Positions 39,376 to 48,152 of a stretch of DNA of 64,000 bases are shown in pieces. The stretch spans positions 1 through 64,000 of the forward strand of contig JACKHZ010000014.1 in assembly GCA_020638735.1 (NCBI GenBank), read 5' to 3'. How positions within the stretch are numbered: the first letter of the stretch is position 1; every line of letters starts with the position of its first letter. This stretch comes from Planctomycetota bacterium. GTDB lineage: Bacteria; Planctomycetota; UBA1135; UBA2386. The notes under the pieces were generated by a model. The model was not told where the DNA came from. It was given only the letters and a program-made list of their open reading frames with translations, and did no database searches. The position numbers and the translations under genes were made by a program.

Positions 39376-42324
39376 ATGTCCGCAGACGACGCAGAACTCG
39401 ACGAACTGGTCAACGACTTCGTCACCGAGTCCCGTGAGCACCTGGCCCAGGTCGAGAGCGACCTGCTCGGCCTCGAAGCGAGCGGCGAGGCGCCCGAGGA
39501 GGCAACCAACCGTGTGTTCCGCGCCGTGCACTCGGTCAAGGGCGTGGCGGGCTTCCTCGGCCTGGAGAACATCAACCGGCTCGCGCACTCGCTGGAGAGC
39601 GTGCTCGACCTGATGCGCAAGGGCCGGCTCGAACCCGACGCCGGGCTGGTCGACGTGCTGCTCGGCGCGATCGATCGTCTGCGCGAGATGATCGAAGCGG
39701 TCGGCGCCAGCGACGGCATGCTGATCGACGACCAGCTGACCCGTCTCGCGGCCTACCTCGAGGGCGACGCCCAGCAGGTCCGCAAGGTCGCTCCGCCGTC
39801 GGTCGAGGTGCCGCCCGGCCACTGGCTGCTGCAGCTCAGCGTCGCGACGTCGCGCCTCGCGCTCGAGTTCGGCGTCGACGCGCCCCAGCTCGTCGAGGAG
39901 ATCGCCCGCGTCGGCACGCTGCAATCCGGCGCCGCCGAGCTGATGCGCGCCGTCGACGAAGGCTCGCGCGAGGCGGTGGTCGTCGTGCTGAGCACGGCCT
40001 CCACGCCCGAAGAGGTCATCGAGCGGCTGCGCCTCGAGAGCGGGGAAGTGACGGTGTTGCGCGAGGCGCTCGGCGGCGTCGCCGAAGCGGCGCCGCGCCC
40101 GGCACCGCGCCAAGAAGCGGCGGCGCCGACGGCCGCCGCGGCGCCGCAGCCGGCTCCGGCCGGGGTGAAGCCGGCTGCGGCAGAGCCGCCGTCGGCGACG
40201 CCTTCGCCTGCGCCGGGGCGCGACAACAAGGACAAGGAGGCCGCCGGAAGCCCGGCCAAGCGCGCGGACGCGCACCAGGAGTCGATCCGCGTCTCGGTCG
40301 AGCTGCTCGACCGGCTGATGAACCTCAGCGGTGAGCTGGTGCTCGGCCGCAACCAGCTGCTGCAGGCGCTGGACAGCGGCAACGACAAGGGTGTCGAGAC
40401 CTCCTCCGGCCGTCTCAACCAGGTCATCAGCGAGATGCAGGAGGCGGTCATGCGCACGCGCATGCAGCCGATCGGCACGCTGTTCCAGCGCTTCCCGCGC
40501 GTCGTGCGCGACCTCGCCGGCAAGCTCGGCAAGCAGTGCGCGCTCGACGCCGACGGCAAGGAGGTCGAGCTCGACCGTTCGATCCTCGAGGCGCTCAGCG
40601 ATCCGCTGACCCACATCGTGCGCAACTCGGTCGACCACGGCATGGAGATGCCCGACGACCGTCGTGCCGCCGGCAAGCAGGCCGAGGGCTGTGTGCGCAT
40701 GGCGGCGTCGCAGGTCGGCGGCAACGTGCGCATCGAGATCGTCGACGACGGCCGCGGTATCGACCCGAGGCGGCTGCGCGAGAAGGCCGTCGAGCGCGGC
40801 GTCGTCACGCCGGCGCAGGCGGCGACGATGAGCGACCGCGAGGCGGTCAACCTGATCTTCGCCGCAGGGTTCTCGACCGCGGAGAAGGTCACCGACGTCA
40901 GCGGTCGCGGCGTCGGCATGGACGTCGTGCGATCGAACATCGAGCGGCTCGGCGGCACCGTCGACGTCACCTCGCAGCTCGGCGTCGGCACGCGGCTGAC
41001 GATCACGATCCCGCTGACGTTGGCGATCCTGCCGGCCATGGTCATCGCCTGCGGCGCGCGGCGCTACGTGCTGGCGCAGGCAAACGTCGCCGAGCTGGTG
41101 CAGATCCGCGACGGCGAGGGCGCGGCGCGCATCGCCGAGCTCAACGGTCGGGAGCTGCTGCGTCTGCGCGGCAGCGTGATCCCGTTGGTCCGCCTGCGCA
41201 CGGTGCTCGGCGAACCGCCGGCCGAGACGCGCCGCGAGCCGATCGTGGTCGTCGTCGAGTCGTCGAAGTTGCGCTACGGCCTGGTGATCGACGCGCCGCC
41301 CGACGCCGAGGAGATCGTCGTCAAGCCGCTGTCGCGGCACTTCAAGTCGCGCCCCGAGTACGCCGGCGCCACCATCCTGGGTGACGGCACCGTGGCGATG
41401 ATCCTCGACGCGGTCGGCATCGCCAATCGCTGCGACCTCGGTGAGGTGGCCGAGGACCTGCTCGGCGAGGCGTCGCTGCGCGAGGCGCTCGACGGCGACG
41501 AGGCGGTCGACCTGGTGTTGTTCCAGAACCACCCGGAGGACACGTTCGCCGTGCCGCTGGGGCTCGTCGACCACATCCGCCGGGTGTCGCCGCAGGACGT
41601 GCGGGAGGTCGGCGGTCGCACGGTGCTCGCCGAGCAGGACCGGGCGCTGCCGATCGTCATGCTCGACCGGGTCGTGCCGTCGCGTCCGGTCGGCGACGCC
41701 AAGGTGCTGTCGGTGCTGATGCTGCGCATCCACGACCAGACGTTCGGCGTGGTCGCGTCGGGCGTCGAGGACATCAAGCGCGTCGCCGTGCAGGTGGACG
41801 ACAGGACGTTGGCGATGGAGGGTGTGATCGGCAGCTTCCAGTACGAAGGGCGCACCGTGCGGCTGCTCGACGCCGGCGCGGTGGCGCAGGCGGCGCTGCC
41901 GCACTGCTTCACCGCGGCCCCGCCGAAGAAGCAGGACGCGGCGCCGCAGCGCGCGCCGCGCGTGCTGTTCGCCGAGGACACGCGCTTCTTCCGGCAGCAC
42001 GTCAGCAAGGTGCTGCAGGGCGCGGGCTTCGAGGTCACCGAGGCGGAGGACGGCGACGACGCCTGGCAGGCGCTGGAGCGCGGCGAGAGCTTCGACATCG
42101 TCGTCACCGACATCCAGATGCCCAACTGCGACGGGCTGCAGCTGACGCGCCGGATCCGCGGCAGCGCGCAGCACCGCGACCTGCCGGTGGTGGCGCTGAC
42201 CTCGTTGAGCAGCGACGAAGACCAGTCCGACGGCCGCGCCGCCGGCGTGACGGCCTACCTGATCAAGCTGGACGACGCCGCGCTGGTCGCAGCGGTCCGC
42301 AACTACATGGGAGCGCTGGTGTGA
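39376..42324 (+). CDS. cheA: Hybrid chemotaxis kinase CheA with two CheW-like domains and C-terminal receiver
   Basis: A 982-residue kinase. It has an Hpt domain with the phosphorylated His in FRAVHSVKGVAGFLGL (about residue 53), a P2-like segment (about 140-230), an Ala/Pro linker and a dimerisation helix pair (LLDRLMNLSGELVLGRNQLLQ). Next come HATPase_c (HIVRNSVDHGMEMP, DDGRGIDPRRLREKA, GRGVGMDVVRSNIERLGG), a first CheW-like domain (about 550-680) and a second (LVLFQNHPEDTFAVPLGLVDHIRRV). The receiver has intact FAEDTRFF, VVTDIQMPNCDG, LTS and IKLDD. There is no separate CheY in the operon, so output may pass through this fused receiver. The domain order recalls WspE-type systems. Confidence 0.93.
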   Translation: MSADDAELDELVNDFVTESREHLAQVESDLLGLEASGEAPEEATNRVFRAVHSVKGVAGFLGLENINRLAHSLESVLDLMRKGRLEPDAGLVDVLLGAIDRLREMIEAVGASDGMLIDDQLTRLAAYLEGDAQQVRKVAPPSVEVPPGHWLLQLSVATSRLALEFGVDAPQLVEEIARVGTLQSGAAELMRAVDEGSREAVVVVLSTASTPEEVIERLRLESGEVTVLREALGGVAEAAPRPAPRQEAAAPTAAAAPQPAPAGVKPAAAEPPSATPSPAPGRDNKDKEAAGSPAKRADAHQESIRVSVELLDRLMNLSGELVLGRNQLLQALDSGNDKGVETSSGRLNQVISEMQEAVMRTRMQPIGTLFQRFPRVVRDLAGKLGKQCALDADGKEVELDRSILEALSDPLTHIVRNSVDHGMEMPDDRRAAGKQAEGCVRMAASQVGGNVRIEIVDDGRGIDPRRLREKAVERGVVTPAQAATMSDREAVNLIFAAGFSTAEKVTDVSGRGVGMDVVRSNIERLGGTVDVTSQLGVGTRLTITIPLTLAILPAMVIACGARRYVLAQANVAELVQIRDGEGAARIAELNGRELLRLRGSVIPLVRLRTVLGEPPAETRREPIVVVVESSKLRYGLVIDAPPDAEEIVVKPLSRHFKSRPEYAGATILGDGTVAMILDAVGIANRCDLGEVAEDLLGEASLREALDGDEAVDLVLFQNHPEDTFAVPLGLVDHIRRVSPQDVREVGGRTVLAEQDRALPIVMLDRVVPSRPVGDAKVLSVLMLRIHDQTFGVVASGVEDIKRVAVQVDDRTLAMEGVIGSFQYEGRTVRLLDAGAVAQAALPHCFTAAPPKKQDAAPQRAPRVLFAEDTRFFRQHVSKVLQGAGFEVTEAEDGDDAWQALERGESFDIVVTDIQMPNCDGLQLTRRIRGSAQHRDLPVVALTSLSSDEDQSDGRAAGVTAYLIKLDDAALVAAVRNYMGALV

Positions 42325-42782
42325 AGAAGGGACCTGGCAACCTCTATGTCTGCTGCCACGTCGGCGGCCTGCACATCGGTGTCAACCTCGACTGGGTGCA
42401 GGAGATCAACCGCCTGACCGAGCCGACCTTCGTGCCGATGATGCCGGCGTGGCTGCGCGGGCTGGTCAACCTGCGCGGCAACCTGGTCACGGTGGTCGAC
42501 CTCGGCAGCGTCGTCTGCGGCGCGCCCGTCGAGAAGACCAGCGCCGCTCGCACCGTCGTGGTCGAGATCGGCGACGAGATCCTCGGCCTGGTGGTCGACT
42601 CGGTCGGCGACGTCGTCGACGTCGGCGGCAGGGCCGTCGAGGGCCTGCCGAGCCACGTGCCGGCATCGCAGCGCAGCTGGTTCAGCGGCATGGTGCAGCT
42701 GCCCGACGACCTGCTGTTGCTGCTCGACGTGAACACGTTGCGCACGCTCGAGGCCGACGGCGCGCGCGCGGGGTGCGCGTGA
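42321..42782 (+). CDS. cheW: Chemotaxis coupling protein CheW
   Basis: A 153-residue CheW: YVCCHVGGLHIGVNLDWVQEINR, WLRGLVNLRGNLVTVVDLG and DEILGLVVDSVGDVVDV. It couples the MCP to CheA. GTG start overlaps the cheA stop (GTGA), and its stop overlaps the cheB GTG, so the genes are translationally coupled. Confidence 0.92.
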   Translation: MKKGPGNLYVCCHVGGLHIGVNLDWVQEINRLTEPTFVPMMPAWLRGLVNLRGNLVTVVDLGSVVCGAPVEKTSAARTVVVEIGDEILGLVVDSVGDVVDVGGRAVEGLPSHVPASQRSWFSGMVQLPDDLLLLLDVNTLRTLEADGARAGCA

Positions 42783-43942
42783 GTGCGAGCGGTGGAAAGC
42801 TCCGTCTGCTCCTCATCGAACCGGACGCCGAGCTCCGGCAGGGGTTGATGCGGCGGTTGGCGCAGCACGCGTTCGTCGAGGTCGTGGGCGAGGCGCGCAG
42901 TTTCGCGACGGCGATGCCGCGCGTCGCGGGTCTGCAGCCCGACTGGGTCGTCGCCGGGCTCGGGCGCGACACCGAGCAGGGCGTGGAGTTCCTCCGCGAG
43001 CTGGCGGCGACGAGGACGCGCTGTTCGTTCGCGGCGATCCTGCCGGCCGGACTGCGAACCTCGCTGCCGGACCTGCTGGGCACGATGCGCAACCTGGGCA
43101 CGCAGGCGATCGTCCGGCTGCCCGATGGTCGTCTCGGCGACGACGAGATCGATCGCCTCGGCGGCGAGCTGCTGGCGCAGGTGCTGCGGGTCGCCAGCAA
43201 CAGCCCGCGGACCGCGCCGCAGCGCCCGCACGACGTCGCCGCGGCGACGGCCGCGCCGCCGGCGACGGCTGCCGCCGCTCCCGCAGCTGCCCCCGCAGGC
43301 AACGGCGTCGGTGGGGCGCCCCGCATCACGCCTTCGCCCCGCGTCGCCCGCTCCGGCCGCTGGCCGTCGATCGTCGGCATCGGCGTCAGCACCGGCGGGC
43401 CGTCGGCGTTGGCGACGATGCTGCCGGAGCTGCCCGCCGACTTCCCGTTGCCGATCGTGATCGTTCAGCACATGCCGCCGCAGTTCACCAAGGGGCTCGC
43501 CGAGTCGCTGTCGCGCACCTGCCGGCTGCCGGTCGCCGAGGCGCAGAACGGCGAACCGGTGCAGCCGGGCCGCATCCTGATCGCGCCGGGCGGCAGGCAC
43601 CTGCGCGTCGTGCGCCGCGACGGCGCGTTCGTCACCGAGCTCACCGACGACGCGCCCGAGTGCTCGTGCCGGCCGAGCGTCGACTACCTGTTCCGCTCGT
43701 TGGTCGCGCTGCACGGGGCGCAGGTGCTCGGCGTGGTGCTGACGGGCATGGGCGAGGACGGGTGGGTGGGGTCGCGGCTGATCGCCGCCGCGGGTGGCGC
43801 CGTGCTGGCGCAGGACGAGGCGTCCTGCACCGTCTACGGCATGCCGCGCGGTCCCATCCAGGAAGGCATCGCCGAGGCCGTGCCGCTACAGCGCATGGCG
43901 GGGCGGATCGTCACCAGCGTCGGAGGTGTGCCGTGCAGTTGA
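42779..43942 (+). CDS. cheB: Chemotaxis methylesterase CheB with degenerate receiver domain
   Basis: A 387-residue protein. The C-terminal CheB methylesterase domain is intact, with catalytic Ser in GIGVSTGGPSALATML, His in IVQHMPPQFT and Asp in TGMGEDG. The N-terminal domain has the receiver fold (LRLLLIEPDAELRQGLMRRL) but the phosphoacceptor position reads PDWVVAGLGRD: Gly60 where Asp is expected. The acidic pair is Glu-Pro, and the conserved Lys is replaced in IVRLPD. It therefore cannot be phosphorylated in the usual way. A long Ala/Pro linker separates the domains. Start is the GTG overlapping the cheW stop. Confidence 0.9.
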   Translation: MSASGGKLRLLLIEPDAELRQGLMRRLAQHAFVEVVGEARSFATAMPRVAGLQPDWVVAGLGRDTEQGVEFLRELAATRTRCSFAAILPAGLRTSLPDLLGTMRNLGTQAIVRLPDGRLGDDEIDRLGGELLAQVLRVASNSPRTAPQRPHDVAAATAAPPATAAAAPAAAPAGNGVGGAPRITPSPRVARSGRWPSIVGIGVSTGGPSALATMLPELPADFPLPIVIVQHMPPQFTKGLAESLSRTCRLPVAEAQNGEPVQPGRILIAPGGRHLRVVRRDGAFVTELTDDAPECSCRPSVDYLFRSLVALHGAQVLGVVLTGMGEDGWVGSRLIAAAGGAVLAQDEASCTVYGMPRGPIQEGIAEAVPLQRMAGRIVTSVGGVPCS

Positions 43943-44781
43943 GACCGGGCGAGATGCAGTTGATGCGACAGATGGTGCTGCAGCTGACGGGCGTGTCGCT
44001 CGACGACAGCAAGGGCTACCTGATCGAGACGCGGCTGGGGCGCATCGCCGAGAAGGCGGGCTGCGCGAACTTCAACGAGCTCTACTTCAAGATGCGCTAC
44101 GGCGCCGAGAAGGCGCTCGAGCAGCAGGTCGTGGACGCGATCACGACCCACGAGACGACGTGGTTCCGCGATGGTTCGCCGTACGACGCGCTGCAGTTCA
44201 AGCTGCTGCCGGAGGCGATCGACGCGCGCGAGAAGCTCGGCCAGGGCAGGAAGCTGCGCATCTGGTCGTGCGCCTGCAGCACCGGCCAGGAACCGTACGG
44301 CATCGGCATGGTGATGAAGGAGCTGATCGGCGACCTCGGCGGCTGGGACATCGAGATCCTGGCCACCGACATCGGCAGCGCGACGCTGGCCAGCGCTGCG
44401 CAGGGCGTCTACAGCGACCTCGACATGAGCCGCACCATGCGGCCGCAGCTGACCAACAAGTACTTCACCAAGGAGAACGGCGGCCACCGGGTGCAGGACG
44501 CGATCCGCCGGCTGGTGCGCTTCCAGGAGCGCAACCTGCTGCAGCCGATCGTCGGCGTCGGGCCGTTCGACGTCATCTTCCTGCGCAACGTGCTGATCTA
44601 CTTCGAGCCCGAGACGCGCAAGGACATCGTCGAGCGGGTGTCGCGCACGCTGCTGCCCAACGGCTGGCTGGTGGTGGGCGCCTCGGAGAACCTCACCGAC
44701 CTCGGTCCGCGGTTCCGCGCGCAGACCCACTGCGGCGCGACGGTCTACCAGCCCAACCTGCAGCCGGTCGCGCTGCGCTGA
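43933..44781 (+). CDS. cheR: Chemotaxis methyltransferase CheR
   Basis: A 282-residue SAM-dependent methyltransferase. N-domain LTGVSLDDSKGYLIETRLGRIAEKAG, then TTHETTWFRDGSPYDAL, the SAM-binding RIWSCACSTGQEPYGIGMVM, and FDVIFLRNVLIYF. It methylates MCP glutamates opposite CheB. The GTG at 43933 is chosen because GGAGG lies 6 nt upstream; it overlaps the cheB end by 10 nt. Confidence 0.93.
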   Translation: MQLRPGEMQLMRQMVLQLTGVSLDDSKGYLIETRLGRIAEKAGCANFNELYFKMRYGAEKALEQQVVDAITTHETTWFRDGSPYDALQFKLLPEAIDAREKLGQGRKLRIWSCACSTGQEPYGIGMVMKELIGDLGGWDIEILATDIGSATLASAAQGVYSDLDMSRTMRPQLTNKYFTKENGGHRVQDAIRRLVRFQERNLLQPIVGVGPFDVIFLRNVLIYFEPETRKDIVERVSRTLLPNGWLVVGASENLTDLGPRFRAQTHCGATVYQPNLQPVALR

Positions 44782-44800
44782 CTCGCGGCCCGTCCGGGCA

Positions 44801-44824
44801 CTCGGCCCGGCGCTCGGCCCGGCG
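44801..44824 (+). repeat. 12-bp tandem duplication after cheR
   Basis: CTCGGCCCGGCG occurs twice in direct contact, 20 nt after the cheR stop. Each unit can pair with the flanking GCGCC, so the repeat may be part of a terminator. Confidence 0.6.
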
Positions 44825-44827
44825 CCG

Positions 44828-44856
44828 TTGGTGCACCGGGGCGGGCTCGCTACACT
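44828..44856 (+). promoter_or_regulatory. Putative sigma-70 promoter for the FKBP gene
   Basis: TTGGTG, 17-nt spacer, TACACT, 31 nt before the ATG. TACACT in a GCGCTACACTG or CTCGCTACACTG context also occurs at 61351 upstream of another secreted-protein gene. Confidence 0.55.
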
Positions 44857-44887
44857 GCTCAGCCCCGCATCCGGCGGGATCCTCCTC

Positions 44888-46075
44888 ATGAACGTGCGTC
44901 CGTCGATCCTCTGGGCCGTGCTCGGCTCCCTCGTGCTGTCCACCGTCCGCGGCCAAGACCCGGTGCAAGGCATCCCCGACTGCCAGGACATGAAGACCAC
45001 GGCCTCCGGGCTGAAGTGGGGCGTGTTGAAGCCCGGCACCGAAGCTGGCGCGCCCGGCCCCGACGACCAGGTCGAGGTGCACTACACCGGTTGGCTCACC
45101 GACGGCACCAAGTTCGACAGCTCGCGCGACCGCGGCGCGCCGGCCAAGTTCGGCGTCGGCGGCGTGATCGCAGGCTGGACCGAAGGGCTGCAGCTGATGA
45201 CTCCCGGCATGCGCTGCAAGTTCGAGATCCCAGGCAACCTCGCCTACGGCGAGCGCGGCAGCCCGCCGCGCATCCCGGCCAACGCGACGCTGGTGTTCGA
45301 CGTCGAGCTGCTGCGCGTCATCCGCGTGCCGAAGATGCGCGCCGCGAACCCGGAGAAGCAGAAGTCCCTCGACAACGGCATGAAGGTCGAGGTCGTGCAG
45401 GAGGGCTCCGGCGCGCCGTGCGAGGCGCTGAAGGGCGTCACGCTGCGCTACGCGATCTGGGACACCGAGGGCAAGAACCTCGCCTGCACCGAGGTGCTCG
45501 ACGACCGCATCAGCGGCATGCTCGACAAGCTCGGTTCGCAGCGCATCGGCCCGATGGAGTTCCTGATGCCGCTGGTGCAGAACGCGAAGGTCGGCGAGAT
45601 CGTGCGCGCCGAGGTGCCCGACAGCGTCTGGGGCCGCGTTCGCGCCGCGACCGTCTGGGAGGTGGAGGTGCTGCGCGTCAACGACGTGCCGAAGTTCCGC
45701 GGCCTCGCCGCGGACAAGACGGTGACGACGCAGACCGGCCTCAAGTACGAGGTGATCGACGCCGGTGACGGCGTCGCGCCGAAGCGCACCGACACGGTCG
45801 CCGCGCTCTACACCGGCTGGCTGACCGACGGCACGCTGTTCGACAGCGCGCACGCGCGCGGCGAGCCGACCGAGTTCCCGCTCAACCGCGTGATCGCCGG
45901 CTGGACCGAGGGCCTGCAGCTGATGAAGCCGGGCGCGAAGTTCCTGTTCGAGATCCCCGGCGAACTCGGCTACGGAGCCAAGGGCAGCCCGCCGACGATC
46001 CCCGCCAACGCGACGCTGATCTTCTACGTCGAGCTGGTGGCGGTGAAGGCGCCCCAGAGCCCGCAGCGTCGCTAG
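44888..46075 (+). CDS. Secreted FKBP-type peptidyl-prolyl isomerase, three FKBP-like domains
   Basis: A 395-residue exported protein with signal peptide (ILWAVLGSLVLSTVRGQ). Domain 1 (about 35-145) and domain 3 (about 285-385) are complete FKBPs, each with VEVHYTGWLTDGTKFDSS or VAALYTGWLTDGTLFDSA, GVIAGWTEGLQLM or NRVIAGWTEGLQLM, and Y-G-x-x-G-SPPxIPANATL. The middle segment (about 150-280) has the same order of strands but lacks the YTGWLTDG and IAGWTEG active-site motifs, so it is a degenerate FKBP. The protein probably helps fold periplasmic proteins. Its stop and that of the convergent rlmN share one CTAG. Confidence 0.88.
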   Translation: MNVRPSILWAVLGSLVLSTVRGQDPVQGIPDCQDMKTTASGLKWGVLKPGTEAGAPGPDDQVEVHYTGWLTDGTKFDSSRDRGAPAKFGVGGVIAGWTEGLQLMTPGMRCKFEIPGNLAYGERGSPPRIPANATLVFDVELLRVIRVPKMRAANPEKQKSLDNGMKVEVVQEGSGAPCEALKGVTLRYAIWDTEGKNLACTEVLDDRISGMLDKLGSQRIGPMEFLMPLVQNAKVGEIVRAEVPDSVWGRVRAATVWEVEVLRVNDVPKFRGLAADKTVTTQTGLKYEVIDAGDGVAPKRTDTVAALYTGWLTDGTLFDSAHARGEPTEFPLNRVIAGWTEGLQLMKPGAKFLFEIPGELGYGAKGSPPTIPANATLIFYVELVAVKAPQSPQRR

Positions 46076-47181
46076 TGGGGTGACCTGGCGGCGAGGCCGC
46101 CGAGCTGGCCGCACGCGGCCATCACCGATCGCCCCTTGGTGATGCGCCGCCGAACCGCGACGCCGTGCTCGCGCAGCCAGGAGACGAAGCGAACGACCTC
46201 GTGCTCTTCGGGCGCGCGGGCGATCGGCGCGCTGCCCGGGTTGTACGGGATCACCTGCACCAGCGCGCGGCCGAGCGGCCGCACGAACTCCGCCAGCCGC
46301 CGCGCGTCGTCGCGGGCGTCGTTGACGCCGGGCAGCAGGCACCAGTGCACGCCGAGCGCGAAGTTCCGGCGCTGGCGGTAGGCGCCGAGCGCGCGCTGCA
46401 GCTCGCGCAGCGGGTAGCGCACCGAGTGGGGCATCAGCGCCGCGCGCTGCGCGTCGTCGGCGGCGTTCAGGCTCAGGGACAGCCCGAGCCGCTTCCACCC
46501 CTTCGCCTGCAACGCCTCGATGCCCGGCACGTGGCCGACCGTGCAGACCGTCAGCCGCTCCTGCGCGTAGCCGAGCCCGTGCCGGTCGAGCAGCACCTCG
46601 AGCGCCGGCAGCAGGCCGTCCAGGTTGTCGAGCGGTTCGCCCATGCCCTGGAACACCACCCCGTGGGGGCGCCCGCCGGCTTCGTCCGCGGCGACCTGCG
46701 ACACGACCTGGCCGACGATCTCTCCGGCGCTGAGGTTGCGCAGCAGGCCCAGGCGCCCGGTCTCGCAGAACGTGCACGCGCGCGCGCAGCCGACCTGCGT
46801 CGACACGCACAGGTTGTGGCGGCCGCGCCCCATCGGCAGGCGCACCGACTCGACGGTGCGGCCATCGTGCAGGCGCAGCACGCGCTTCGCGATGCAGCCG
46901 TGTTCGGCGGGCTCGACGATCTGCGCGACGAGCTCGGGCAGGCGCAGCGCGGCGTGACGTCGCCAGGTCGCCGCCGCGCGCGGTCCGGCGCCGTGTCGTT
47001 CCGGGTCGAAGGTTCCCGCGACGACAGCGTCCCGGTGCAGGGCACCGGCGAGCCCGCCGCCCTTCTCGGTGCCGAACCAACCGGCGGCGAAGCGGCGGAG
47101 TTGCCCGGCGGTGACGCCGAGCAGGTCGAGCGGCGGGGCGGCGGGGCGCTCGTCCGTCTGTGGCAGGGCGGGCTCGGTCAC
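46072..47181 (-). CDS. rlmN: 23S rRNA (adenine-C2) methyltransferase RlmN-family radical SAM enzyme
   Basis: A 369-residue protein. The 4Fe-4S motif is CARACTFC, the methyl-carrying Cys lies in ITKGRSVMAACGQLGG at the C-terminus, and GVVFQGMGEPLDNLDGLL and CTVGHVPGIEAL are the usual core motifs. RlmN methylates A2503 of 23S rRNA (and A37 of some tRNAs) using two SAM. The GTG at 47179-47181 follows GAGGA; the longer frame upstream lies in the divergent gap. Cfr is excluded only by overall context. Confidence 0.9.
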   Translation of the reverse strand: MTEPALPQTDERPAAPPLDLLGVTAGQLRRFAAGWFGTEKGGGLAGALHRDAVVAGTFDPERHGAGPRAAATWRRHAALRLPELVAQIVEPAEHGCIAKRVLRLHDGRTVESVRLPMGRGRHNLCVSTQVGCARACTFCETGRLGLLRNLSAGEIVGQVVSQVAADEAGGRPHGVVFQGMGEPLDNLDGLLPALEVLLDRHGLGYAQERLTVCTVGHVPGIEALQAKGWKRLGLSLSLNAADDAQRAALMPHSVRYPLRELQRALGAYRQRRNFALGVHWCLLPGVNDARDDARRLAEFVRPLGRALVQVIPYNPGSAPIARAPEEHEVVRFVSWLREHGVAVRRRITKGRSVMAACGQLGGLAARSPH

Positions 47182-47342
47182 GGGTCCTCGCGGCGTCCGC
47201 CGCCGTCGCAGGATAGCCGCAGGTCGCGACGTGGCGCACCTTTGCCGTCCGCAGCACCGCAATGCTTGGGAATGCAAAGTAATCGCTGTCTCGAAGAAAA
47301 AGTCGGTCCGGGCGGCGGGCCCTTCGGGCATCATCCGCGACC

Positions 47343-48152
47343 ATGACGACGTCCCCCGAACCGAAGGCCGAGGCCGGCCCCGGCGCCACGTCCGCCGCCG
47401 AGTCGCTGCGCGACGTGGTGCTCGAGGCCCGCTCGGTGTTCCGGCTGCGCGCGGTCGAGGGCCGCGAGATGCCGATCGTGCGCGACGTGTCGTTCGCGGT
47501 GCGCGCCGGCGAGTTCGCGACCATCATGGGGCCGTCCGGCTCCGGCAAGTCGACGCTGCTGCACCTGCTGGCCGGGCTCGACCGGCCGTCGGCGGGGCAG
47601 GTGCTGGTCGCCGGCGAGGACCTCGGCCAAGGCGACGAGGAGTACCGCGCCGCGGTGCGCCGCCGCAGGATCGGCTTCATCTTCCAGTTCTTCCACCTGC
47701 TGCCGGACCTGACGGTGGAGGAGAACGTCACGCTGCCGCTGCGCATCATCGGCCAGAAGCCGAAGAAGCACCGTGACCGCGTCGACAGCCTGCTCGGGTT
47801 GCTCGGCGTCGCGAAGCTCAAGGACCGCCTGCCGCAGGCGCTGTCCGGCGGCGAGATGCAACGGGTGTCGATCGCCCGCGCGCTGGTCACGCAGCCGCCG
47901 CTGCTGCTGGCCGACGAGCCGACCGGCAACCTGTCGAGCAAGGCCGGCGAGGAGGTCGTGCAGCTGCTGCGCGACGTCTCGACGCGGCTCGGCACGGCGG
48001 TGCTGCTGGTGACCCACAACCCGCGCGACGCCGCGTCCGGCGACCGCGTCATGTTCCTGCACGACGGCGCGATGCGCGCCGACGCCGAGCTCACGGGAGG
48101 TCCGTTCGATGTCGCTGACGTATTTCGTCGTCTCCAGGAACTGGGCATCTAG
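47343..48152 (+). CDS. ABC transporter ATP-binding protein, LolD/MacB type
   Basis: A 269-residue ATPase with Walker A GPSGSGKS, the LolD-type Q-loop FIFQFFHLLPDLTVEENV, signature LSGGEMQRVSIARAL, Walker B LLLADEPTGNL and switch His VTHNPRDA. It drives the adjacent permease; family members release lipoproteins, export peptides or act in cell-envelope mechanics without transport. It overlaps the permease gene by 44 nt. Confidence 0.92.
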   Translation: MTTSPEPKAEAGPGATSAAESLRDVVLEARSVFRLRAVEGREMPIVRDVSFAVRAGEFATIMGPSGSGKSTLLHLLAGLDRPSAGQVLVAGEDLGQGDEEYRAAVRRRRIGFIFQFFHLLPDLTVEENVTLPLRIIGQKPKKHRDRVDSLLGLLGVAKLKDRLPQALSGGEMQRVSIARALVTQPPLLLADEPTGNLSSKAGEEVVQLLRDVSTRLGTAVLLVTHNPRDAASGDRVMFLHDGAMRADAELTGGPFDVADVFRRLQELGI

